Below, one piece after another: positions 13,881 through 20,957 of a stretch of 28,255 bases of DNA. A program made the position numbers and the translations under genes. Below the pieces are notes generated by a model. The model saw only the letters and a list, made by a program, of their open reading frames with translations. It searched no databases and had not been told where the DNA came from. Each line of letters starts with the position of its first letter. Position 1 is the first letter of the stretch. Source of the DNA: a virus; IMG/VR virus record IMGVR_UViG_3300034105_001194, positions 1 through 28,255 of that record; one strand, given 5' to 3'.

Positions 13881-15496
13881 AGAAAGTAGTTAATATTACG
13901 GTTAAAGATAACGCATCTGTAGCAGACAAACACGTAAAAGAATTAGACAGGTCTTTAAATAAATTAGAGGGTTCTACATCAGGTGTTACGGGTGCGATGA
14001 AAGAATCCAGCTTATCCGTTTTAGAGAATGGCGGAGCAATGGGATTGCTTAACGATGCAACGGGTGGTATGGCTATGACTGTTAAAGATGCAGTTGAATC
14101 TTTCGCCTTATTCTCAAAAGGTAGTAAGATAGCAACAGCAGCAACAGCCTTACAAACTTGGGTAACCAATGGTGCGACTGTAGCAACAAAGGCATTAAGA
14201 GCCACTTTGATAAGTACGGGAATCGGGGCGGTTGTAGTTTTGATTACAGCCTTAGTGGTTGCTATGTCAAATATGGAAAGTTCAGCAAAGAAAGCAGAAA
14301 ACGCACAAAAGTTATTGAATGACGAAATCGAAAGAAGTAATCAGTTACTATCTCAGGAACTTTCAGACATTGACTATGTTACTAAAGCGCAAATATTAAG
14401 AGCAGAGAAGCAAGGCAAAAGCGTAAAAGAAATACAAGCGATTGAAAACGGAGCAAGTGCCGACAGATTAGCTGCGTTAAAAGTAGAACAAACTAAGCTA
14501 TTAGAATTACAGGATAGAAAAGACAAAACACCTGAACAAGCTAAAGCGATTAACGATGCACTCGTTAAAAATACAAGCGCATTTAATAAAGAAATTAAAA
14601 ATCAGGAATTAGACAGACTTACAAAAGAAAAAGACAACGCTGTAAAAGGCAGAGAAAATCAAGCAAAAGCAAATGAGGAAAGCAAAGCTAAATCAAAAGA
14701 GCATAACGATAAATTATTAGCAGACCGAAAAGCATATTTAGACAAAGCCAATGCGTTTGATGAAGAAAATAATTTAAAGGCAGTTGATACCGATAAAATT
14801 AAAAGAGATGCGGATAAAATCGCAATGCAAGAAGATTTAATTAATAAAGTTGCTATTGGGGATAATTGGGTTTCAGAACAACGCAGAATTTCAGAACAAG
14901 AGATTTTAGATTTAGAAGAAGCTAACATTAGAAAAATTGAAATTGAGCAAACTTTACAAGATGCAAAAAGAAACGCATTAAATACCGGACTTGATATATT
15001 ACAACAATTTGCAGGAAAGAATAAAAAAATAGCATTAGGTATATTAGTAATTCAAAAAGGTTTAGCGATAGCAGATGTAATTGTAGGAGCGGCTAAATCA
15101 ATAGCATTAGCACAAGCTAACTTAGCAGCAGTACCAGCAGTTATTGGTGTAGTTCCCAATCCTATGTATGCAGTACAAGCAGCAGCAACACTTAAAGGAA
15201 TACTATCTACTAAGATTACAGCAGCGACTTCTATTGCTTCTATTTTAGCAGCAGGAATAGGACAAGCAGCATCTATAAGCGGAGGTAATGGAGGTTCAGC
15301 AGGTGGTAACGATGGAGGTAGACAAAGCGCACCCCCACAATTCAACATAGTAGGGCAAAACTCAAACAATCAACTTGCTCAAAGTATTGGTAAAAGTCAA
15401 AACAGACCAATAGAAGCGTTTGTAGTATCAGGCAATATGACTACAGCACAAAGTTTAGACCGTAATAGAATAGCAACAGCCACTTTTAATAGTTAA
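13871..15496 (+). CDS. Tape measure protein
   Basis: 541 residues. The N-terminus (VVNITVKDNASVADKHVKEL) starts with a strand typical of tape measures, followed by a hydrophobic Ala/Thr-rich segment at about 85-140 including ISTGIGAVVVLITALVVAM. A long charged coiled coil spans roughly 140-390. A second hydrophobic region, Ala/Ile rich (GILVIQKGLAIADVIVGAAK), follows, then a Gly/Asn-rich tail. This is short for a siphophage tape measure, suggesting a short tail. It sets tail length and is guided by the chaperones encoded upstream. Its position before the head genes is unusual (see findings). Confidence 0.85.
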   Translation: MAIEKVVNITVKDNASVADKHVKELDRSLNKLEGSTSGVTGAMKESSLSVLENGGAMGLLNDATGGMAMTVKDAVESFALFSKGSKIATAATALQTWVTNGATVATKALRATLISTGIGAVVVLITALVVAMSNMESSAKKAENAQKLLNDEIERSNQLLSQELSDIDYVTKAQILRAEKQGKSVKEIQAIENGASADRLAALKVEQTKLLELQDRKDKTPEQAKAINDALVKNTSAFNKEIKNQELDRLTKEKDNAVKGRENQAKANEESKAKSKEHNDKLLADRKAYLDKANAFDEENNLKAVDTDKIKRDADKIAMQEDLINKVAIGDNWVSEQRRISEQEILDLEEANIRKIEIEQTLQDAKRNALNTGLDILQQFAGKNKKIALGILVIQKGLAIADVIVGAAKSIALAQANLAAVPAVIGVVPNPMYAVQAAATLKGILSTKITAATSIASILAAGIGQAASISGGNGGSAGGNDGGRQSAPPQFNIVGQNSNNQLAQSIGKSQNRPIEAFVVSGNMTTAQSLDRNRIATATFNS

Positions 15497-15499
15497 ATT

Positions 15500-15721
15500 A
15501 TGGAAGAACAAGACGATCCTATCTATGACGATATGGAATACGAGCAAAGCGATACCCGTTACGAGGTTGTTTCTATTTGCAATCAGGCTTTAAACGCAGT
15601 CGATGGTTTTGATTCTTATTTAGAATCGGATAAAATCAGGGTAAACGAGATTAAAAGAAAGGCTTTACGACTAATAGAACATCAAATAAATATGATGTAC
15701 GATGAACACTTCGAGGATTAA
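15500..15721 (+). CDS. Small acidic protein ending the tail operon
   Basis: 73 residues: a very acidic N-terminus (EEQDDPIYDDMEYEQSDTRY) followed by a helical region (VVSICNQALNAVDGFDSYLE; KRKALRLIEHQINMMYDEHF). I do not recognise it. It starts 3 bases after the tape measure stop and is followed within 3 bases by a terminator, so it is the last gene of the tail transcript. A minor virion or assembly protein is possible. Confidence 0.7.
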   Translation: MEEQDDPIYDDMEYEQSDTRYEVVSICNQALNAVDGFDSYLESDKIRVNEIKRKALRLIEHQINMMYDEHFED

Positions 15722-15723
15722 TT

Positions 15724-15752
15724 AAAACGACCACTTTAACGAGTGGTTTTTT
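15724..15752 (+). terminator. Rho-independent terminator after the tail module
   Basis: The stem ACCACT (15730-15735) and AGTGGT (15742-15747) with the loop TTAACG is followed by a T run to 15752 and preceded by A4. It separates the tail operon from the late promoter at 15772. Confidence 0.85.
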
Positions 15753-15771
15753 AATGCCTTTTAAATAAATG

Positions 15772-15805
15772 TGATACACTTTGTAAAAGTTACGTTATTA
15801 TATTA
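15772..15805 (+). promoter_or_regulatory. Class B (late) phage promoter 2, capsid module
   Basis: TGATACA at 15772-15778, 11 bases, then exact TTACGTTATTATATTA at 15790-15805, with ATG directly following at 15806. It comes 20 bases after a terminator. If ACGTT is the -10, transcription starts within a few bases of the start codon, so the mRNA would be nearly leaderless. Confidence 0.65.
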
Positions 15806-16909
15806 ATGGAAACATACAAAGTAATATTTAAAGAGGGCGAGACTACAGGAGTATATGGAATTTCTTTAGTAGAAAATCCTGCAATGGATTCTATGTTTAT
15901 TGCACTCAAAGAAGATACTAAACTACAATTAAAAGCAATCGACACCGAAAAAAGAATACTACTCGGAGCGGTGCTTATTCCAGAAAAACCAATATACAGA
16001 AATCAAAACGGTAAGGAGTTCAACATCGTATTTCCTGCCGAAACAATATTACTTGCTTCTCAAAATTTCTTAAAACAAAACTATCAAAGCAGTTCGACAT
16101 TAGAGCATAACGAAGATATGAAGTTATCCGATGTAACATTTGTTGAAAGTTGGATTAAGGAAGATATGGTAAATGACAAGTCCGTACTACACGGATTCGA
16201 TGAGCCAATAGGAACGTGGTTTGCTTCTATGAAAGTGGATAACGAGCAAGTATGGAATGACTATATCAAAACAGGAAAAGTAACGGGATTTTCAATAGAT
16301 GGATTTTTCGACTTAGAGCAAATTAATTTAAACAAACAAGAAATGAATGTAAACGAAATCGTAGATGCGATTAAACAAGGGTTTGCTTCTTTGTCTTTGA
16401 AAAAAGAAGAAGCTGTAAATCTTGGAAGTATTGCCAACGAAGATGGTAGTATCACTTTCAACTTTGAGGGCGATACCATAGCAGTTGGTACACTTATGAG
16501 TATGACAGGAGCGGATGGAGAATTACCCGTACCTGATGGCGATTACACTCTTGCAGATGGTATGATGGTAACCGTAGTAGGTTCTACAGTTTCAGAAATT
16601 GGAACACCAGAAGCAGAAGTAGAAGAAGAAAACGCACCTGCACCAATGGCAGCAGCACCAACAACTTCACCGGTAGTTAAAAGCGAGAAATCAACTCAAG
16701 AAGTTTTTTATCAACTTTCTAAAGAAGATTTAAACGCAATGACCTTAGAGTTCGCAAGTCAATTAGAAACTAAAATTTCTGAATTGAGAAACGAATTTAA
16801 AACAGAATTGGAAGCACAAGCACCAATCAGTTTGACAAAAAACAAACCAGCTAAAGAAATGGCTTGGGAAGAAATGACAGAATTACAAAAACGCAGAGCA
16901 ACAAAATAA
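15806..16909 (+). CDS. Prohead protease with scaffold domain (XkdF-like)
   Basis: 367 residues. Residues 1-170 match the XkdF-type serine protease layout: GVYGISLVENPAMDSMFIAL, LEHNEDMKL with His101, VTFVESWIKED, FDEPIGTWFASMKV and the GFSIDGFF block with candidate Ser163. The rest (about 180-367) is acidic, with a linker rich in Glu, Ala and Pro followed by a coiled coil (LEFASQLETKISELRNEFK), as expected of a fused scaffold that is degraded during maturation. It is the first gene behind promoter 2 and precedes the major capsid gene. The catalytic dyad is inferred from position, not proven. Confidence 0.82.
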   Translation: METYKVIFKEGETTGVYGISLVENPAMDSMFIALKEDTKLQLKAIDTEKRILLGAVLIPEKPIYRNQNGKEFNIVFPAETILLASQNFLKQNYQSSSTLEHNEDMKLSDVTFVESWIKEDMVNDKSVLHGFDEPIGTWFASMKVDNEQVWNDYIKTGKVTGFSIDGFFDLEQINLNKQEMNVNEIVDAIKQGFASLSLKKEEAVNLGSIANEDGSITFNFEGDTIAVGTLMSMTGADGELPVPDGDYTLADGMMVTVVGSTVSEIGTPEAEVEEENAPAPMAAAPTTSPVVKSEKSTQEVFYQLSKEDLNAMTLEFASQLETKISELRNEFKTELEAQAPISLTKNKPAKEMAWEEMTELQKRRATK

Positions 16910-16927
16910 TTTAAAAAAAAATAAACA

Positions 16928-17950
16928 ATGGCAATTACTTATAACAGTATTGATATTAAAGGAGTAGCAGCAGAACCGATAATCGAAGAAATCTTATTCG
17001 AGAATGCTACCATAGGAAAAGGACTTGTAACATTTGAAGAAGATGTTAAAGCCGAAACAATTTTTACAGAAGCTACAGCATCTGCAACCCTACAAGCCTA
17101 CACAAGTGGAGTACCTACTACAGCAGGTTCTCTTACTGCTTTTGATGTAGCAGTAACACCGGTTAAAGGTCAGTTTTACCAAACATTTGACCCTGCTAAC
17201 TTACGTTTTTCAAGATTCAAAAAAGACATCAAGCCAGGTGCTTGGGAAATTATGTCTACTGAATTTGAAAGACTTTTGATTGGCGGTCTTTACGCTAAAC
17301 AAATCTCTTTAGCTTTAGAAAATGAGTTCTGGAATGGCGCAACTTCAGCTACTAAAACAGCAGTTGCTGCACTTACAGCAGGAACTTTAAACACAGAAGT
17401 TGGAGCAGCCGAAAAAACACAAGTAGCCGCTTTAGCAGCTTCTCAAATTGATGGTATATTAACTAAAATGGTTTACAACGCTTCTAACGCTTCTGCTACA
17501 GCAGGTGTTGGTACTCGTATCAAAGTAGCAGGAACTACTATTTCAGCTTCTACTATCAAAGCAGAGTATGACAAAATCTTCGCTGCTATTCCAGCCGCTG
17601 CTTTGTCAGGTTCAGAACAACCTACTTTATTCGCTCCAAGATCACACAGACAATTTATAATCGCGGCTAACAATGTTACTACTGATTATACTAAACCTTT
17701 TGATGTTGATGCAAGTGCGCAAAACATTTACTTCAATGGATTGAAAGTAGAGTTCGTACCACTACCTGAGAAAGTAGTTATCGCAGCTTTGAAATCTAAT
17801 TTGATTTGGTGTACTGATTTACTTTCTGATGTAAACACAATGAAAGTTGATTATATCGCTAATAACAGCGAACAAATGTTTATCAAAAACAATGTAACAA
17901 TCGCTGCTCACGTAGTTAATCAAAAATTCAACGTATTGTACGCAGGATAA
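16928..17950 (+). CDS. Major capsid protein
   Basis: 340 residues, directly behind the protease/scaffold and followed by a hairpin, the usual setting for the most abundant virion protein. It is rich in Ala and Thr, with codons slightly richer in C-ending and GCT/ACT forms than neighbours, as in highly expressed genes. Features fitting an HK97-fold capsid protein are the N-terminal arm (IKGVAAEPIIEEILFENATI), a long central region (FRRFKKDI-type segment: RFSRFKKDIKPGAWEIMSTE) and the C-terminal NNSEQMFIKNNVTIAAHVVN. The name rests on context and this layout. Confidence 0.85.
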   Translation: MAITYNSIDIKGVAAEPIIEEILFENATIGKGLVTFEEDVKAETIFTEATASATLQAYTSGVPTTAGSLTAFDVAVTPVKGQFYQTFDPANLRFSRFKKDIKPGAWEIMSTEFERLLIGGLYAKQISLALENEFWNGATSATKTAVAALTAGTLNTEVGAAEKTQVAALAASQIDGILTKMVYNASNASATAGVGTRIKVAGTTISASTIKAEYDKIFAAIPAAALSGSEQPTLFAPRSHRQFIIAANNVTTDYTKPFDVDASAQNIYFNGLKVEFVPLPEKVVIAALKSNLIWCTDLLSDVNTMKVDYIANNSEQMFIKNNVTIAAHVVNQKFNVLYAG

Positions 17951-17961
17951 GAACAAGTAAC

Positions 17962-17990
17962 AAGGGGGGATTAGTTTCTCCCCTTATTTT
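17962..17990 (+). terminator. Hairpin after the capsid gene (terminator or attenuator)
   Basis: A nine-pair stem AAGGGGGGA / TCTCCCCTT with loop TTAGTT (17962-17985), one G-T pair, followed by ATTTT. The T tract is weak, so partial termination or mRNA stabilisation of the capsid message is likely. Confidence 0.65.
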
Positions 17991-18002
17991 AAACTAAAAT
18001 AA

Positions 18003-18521
18003 ATGGCTTGTGATATAACAAAAGGCAGGGCGTTACCCTGTAAAGATTCAAGAATAGGAATTAAAAGCGTAGACTTCGCAGTCTATAACGATGCAGTATT
18101 TACGGTTACAGCTGGAGAGGTTACAGCTATCCCTGCTTCAATTACAGCGGTGTTCAGATACCAAGTAAAAGGCACAGGAAATAAGTTTGAAGATGTAGGA
18201 ACGATTAACGCTGAAAACAGAACGGTAGAGTTTAAAAAATCTCTTTCATTAGTACTTCCAAAATTAGGAGTAACAAGTGAAGTAGAATTGTCAGCTTTAT
18301 TGTATGGTAGAGTTTACGCATTTGTAAAAGACTTTAACGGTAATGTAATTGTTTGTGGTATTGATTCTGGAATGGATGCAATTTCACTAAACAAATCTAC
18401 AGATACTCAAGGTTATGCAATTACGTTAGAAGCATTAGACAGAGTTATTTCTCCATCTTTAAGCTCAACAGCTAAAACAGCCTTAGAAGTATTGGTTAGT
18501 GTAACAAATGTAGCACCGTAA
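18003..18521 (+). CDS. Small virion protein, possibly tail tube or decoration
   Basis: 172 residues. The start MACDITKGRALPCKDSRIGIKSVDF is a pattern I associate with Bacteroidota phage virion proteins (ACelTkGR..pCk...GGik.vyf). It is beta-rich in the middle with VTAVFRYQVKGTGNKFEDVG and a C-terminal STDTQGYAITLEALDRVISP. These traits and the high-expression position after the capsid gene suggest an abundant structural protein: a decoration protein or the tail tube. It ends the capsid transcript, followed by a strong terminator. Confidence 0.7.
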   Translation: MACDITKGRALPCKDSRIGIKSVDFAVYNDAVFTVTAGEVTAIPASITAVFRYQVKGTGNKFEDVGTINAENRTVEFKKSLSLVLPKLGVTSEVELSALLYGRVYAFVKDFNGNVIVCGIDSGMDAISLNKSTDTQGYAITLEALDRVISPSLSSTAKTALEVLVSVTNVAP

Positions 18522-18544
18522 TTTTAACAATAACTTTATTAAAC

Positions 18545-18574
18545 AAGCCACTATTTAAGTATAGTGGCTTTTTT
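18545..18574 (+). terminator. Strong rho-independent terminator
   Basis: The perfect ten-pair stem AAGCCACTAT (18545-18554) and ATAGTGGCTT (18561-18570) with the loop TTAAGT is followed by T to 18574. It closes the capsid operon just ahead of promoter 3. Confidence 0.92.
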
Positions 18575-18577
18575 ATT

Positions 18578-18611
18578 TGATACAAAAGGCAATAGTTACG
18601 TTATTATATTA
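18578..18611 (+). promoter_or_regulatory. Class B (late) phage promoter 3, portal module
   Basis: TGATACA at 18578-18584, 11 bases, then exact TTACGTTATTATATTA at 18596-18611, the last A being the A of the portal ATG. It starts 4 bases after the terminator T tract. The two conserved blocks are separated exactly as at 8194 and 15772. Confidence 0.65.
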
Positions 18612-20302
18612 TGAGTATAGAAGTTATCCAATTATCAAATTATATTAGACCACAAGTAAAAGAGGTGCAGTCTAAAGAGTGGGTATTAAATGGGGATAAA
18701 AATTCATTTTATCAATACATTATAGACCGTTACAACGGTAGTCCTACTAACAGAGCGATTATAGATTCTTACAGTCAGTTTATTTATGGCAAGGGTTTAA
18801 TGTCTACGCAACAAAATAGCAAAGCCTTACAGTTTGCCACAATCAAAACTATTTTAGGGAAGAATGATTTAAGAGCAATTTGTCAAGACTACGCATTATT
18901 TGGCGAAGCTGCAATAGAATTAATCTACAAAAAAGGCGAGTTAAAACAAGCAAAACACATACCTAAGAATAAAGTTTGTCCTCAAAAAATGGATGAGAAC
19001 GGGGATATTACAGGCTATTGGTTTAGTCAGGATTTTAACAACACCCGAAAATACGAGCCTTTATTTATAGAATCGTTTGACTTTAAGAAAAAAAGTGAGG
19101 GTTCGTTTATTTATGTTATATCCGATTATCAAGTAGGGAAAACTTATTTTACAGACCCAACTTATTTAGCAGGTTTACCTTATGCAGAGTTAGAAGAAGA
19201 AATAGCCAACTACTGTATCAATCATATTAAAAATGGTTTGTCTTTCGGTCACATCGTAAATATGAACAACGGTACACCAGAGAGCGAAGATGTTAAAAGA
19301 GAAATCCAAAAAGACATTAAAGACAAATTAACAGGTTCACAAGGAGCAGGGAAATTTGTTCTAAACTTTAACGATAACAAAGAAAACGCTATCACAGTCG
19401 AAGCGTTAGAAGTTTCCGAAGCACACAAACAATACGAATTTTTAAGTGCAGAATCAGGGCAAAAGATTATGATCTCGCACCGGGTAACTTCTCCAATACT
19501 TTTTGGTATTAAAGACAATACCGGAATGGGGAACAATGCCAACGAAATGGAAAGCGCATTTAACGAATTAATGATTAACGTAATCACTCCAAAGAAAGAA
19601 GTAATCTTAGATGCGTTAATGGAAATCTTTACCGATGCAGGATTAGTTATTGATTTGGACTTTATCCCACTTAGAAAGGTCGCACAAGAAGCAACACAAT
19701 TAAGCGCACACGTTCAATGCAATCACGACCATACAGATGATATGTTTGCAGATGCTTTGTTAGAGTTAGGCGAACAAATAGACTTAAACGAATGGGAAGC
19801 AATAGACGAAAGCGAGTACAATTCAGAAAGTAAAGTAACGGAAACAGCTTTAAATATGTCATCGTTACAATTAGCTTACGCTCCGAGTGCTTTTGCAGAG
19901 AGAACAAGCGAACAAGATACTAAACTATTCAAGATTAGATACGAATATAAGGGAAGTATGACACCCGAAAGATCCTTTTGTCGTAAAATGATGGGTGCAA
20001 ATCTACTTTTTAGAAAGGAAGATATAGAAAGTGCAAGTAGAAAAGGGGTAAATAAAGGTTTTGGACCACACGGAGCAGACACTTATAACCTATTTTTATA
20101 CAAAGGAGGGGTTAATTGTAAACACTTTTGGCAACGTAGTATCTTTTTGAAGAAAAATAACGACAGATTAACAAGCGCACAAGCACGAAAAATGCTAAAT
20201 GACCTTGACCCAAGCCTCAGAAAAGAAGCAAACTTCGAGCAAAACCCTCCAGAGGTTGCAAAATGGACTTATGATTTACCTAATCACGGAGCGTTAAGCT
20301 AA
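18611..20302 (+). CDS. Portal protein with C-terminal Cys/His domain
   Basis: 563 residues. Residues 1-400 have portal traits: YGKGLMS near 60, DLRAICQDYALFGEAAIELI at 86-105, an acidic clip region, and SGQKIMISHRVTSPILFGIK at 282-301 followed by a long helix. From about 439 a separate domain follows: FKIRYEYKGSMTPERSFCRK, FRKEDIESAS, GFGPHG and FLYKGGVNCKHFWQRSIFLK. The Cys/His residues (C457, C503, H505) and the GxMTxxRxFCR opening resemble MuF/head-morphogenesis domains fused to or encoded after portals. It forms the dodecamer through which DNA enters; the extra domain may act in the capsid interior or be ejected with DNA. It is the first gene of the third late unit. Confidence 0.8.
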   Translation: MSIEVIQLSNYIRPQVKEVQSKEWVLNGDKNSFYQYIIDRYNGSPTNRAIIDSYSQFIYGKGLMSTQQNSKALQFATIKTILGKNDLRAICQDYALFGEAAIELIYKKGELKQAKHIPKNKVCPQKMDENGDITGYWFSQDFNNTRKYEPLFIESFDFKKKSEGSFIYVISDYQVGKTYFTDPTYLAGLPYAELEEEIANYCINHIKNGLSFGHIVNMNNGTPESEDVKREIQKDIKDKLTGSQGAGKFVLNFNDNKENAITVEALEVSEAHKQYEFLSAESGQKIMISHRVTSPILFGIKDNTGMGNNANEMESAFNELMINVITPKKEVILDALMEIFTDAGLVIDLDFIPLRKVAQEATQLSAHVQCNHDHTDDMFADALLELGEQIDLNEWEAIDESEYNSESKVTETALNMSSLQLAYAPSAFAERTSEQDTKLFKIRYEYKGSMTPERSFCRKMMGANLLFRKEDIESASRKGVNKGFGPHGADTYNLFLYKGGVNCKHFWQRSIFLKKNNDRLTSAQARKMLNDLDPSLRKEANFEQNPPEVAKWTYDLPNHGALS

Positions 20303-20308
20303 TATATT

Positions 20309-20869
20309 ATGGAAGCACTACTATTAAACGACATAGATATAACCGAAAATACTCCTTTAGGGGGGAATATTGATGTAGATAAATTTAGATTTTGTATCGC
20401 AGATGCTCAAGTATCTAAACTAGAGGAAATCTTAGGAGAAACATTATACGAAAAGATTAAAACAGACTACACAGCGAACACTTTAAGCGGTCTTTATGCT
20501 ATTTTGTACGACAAGTATATCAAACCTTTTTTAATACACCAGAGCGCAGTAGAATACCTTTTAGTAGGTGCGTATATGGTTTCTAATGGGGGGATATTTA
20601 AGAACACTCCACAAAACGGAACACCCGTAGAGAAAAACGAAGTTGATTTCTTAGTACAAAACCAACGTAGCAAAGCAGAAATGTATCAGGCACGACTTGA
20701 AAAATGGTTAGTTAGAAATAATTTGCCAGAGTATTTAGTCTATCTAAGTACTACCATCGTACCGGCATCACGACAAAGTTATGGCGGTTGGTATTTCGGA
20801 CAATCAGGAAACGATAACACACCTAATAAATCATATAACGACTATGAAAGAGACTTCCCAAACGGATAA
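20309..20869 (+). CDS. Head-tail connector-like protein (DUF6712-like)
   Basis: 186 residues. FCIADAQVSKLEEILGETLYEKIKTDY and IHQSAVEYLLVGAYMVSNGG are typical of a family of Bacteroidota phage proteins (I recall it as DUF6712), encoded near portal or capsid genes and helical at the N-terminus like gp6-type connectors. It ends in a Gly/Tyr-rich tail (SYGGWYFGQSGNDN). It starts 6 bases after the portal stop. Its probable role is joining portal to tail. Confidence 0.68.
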   Translation: MEALLLNDIDITENTPLGGNIDVDKFRFCIADAQVSKLEEILGETLYEKIKTDYTANTLSGLYAILYDKYIKPFLIHQSAVEYLLVGAYMVSNGGIFKNTPQNGTPVEKNEVDFLVQNQRSKAEMYQARLEKWLVRNNLPEYLVYLSTTIVPASRQSYGGWYFGQSGNDNTPNKSYNDYERDFPNG

Positions 20870-20957
20870 AGTAGATCACGTAAAAGTAGCAAAATTGATT
20901 AAAAAAATAGAATTGTACTTATCAAAACAAAAAGAAAATAAATGCCACAACAAGTAA
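20844..20957 (+). CDS. Small basic protein (37 aa), possible
   Basis: It overlaps the connector gene by 26 bases and the fibre gene start by 16. The product is Lys-rich (HVKVAKLIKKIELYLSKQK), an amphipathic helix. Without it, 72 bases between genes are unexplained. Small ORFs at this place are common in related phages as I remember them, but the evidence here is only composition and position. Confidence 0.4.
   Translation: MKETSQTDKVDHVKVAKLIKKIELYLSKQKENKCHNK

Noticed and set aside
13849-14205. Antisense frame over the tape measure gene, and similar minus-strand frames elsewhere
   Set aside because: They lie opposite well-supported genes, have no start context or family features, and all supported genes are on the + strand.
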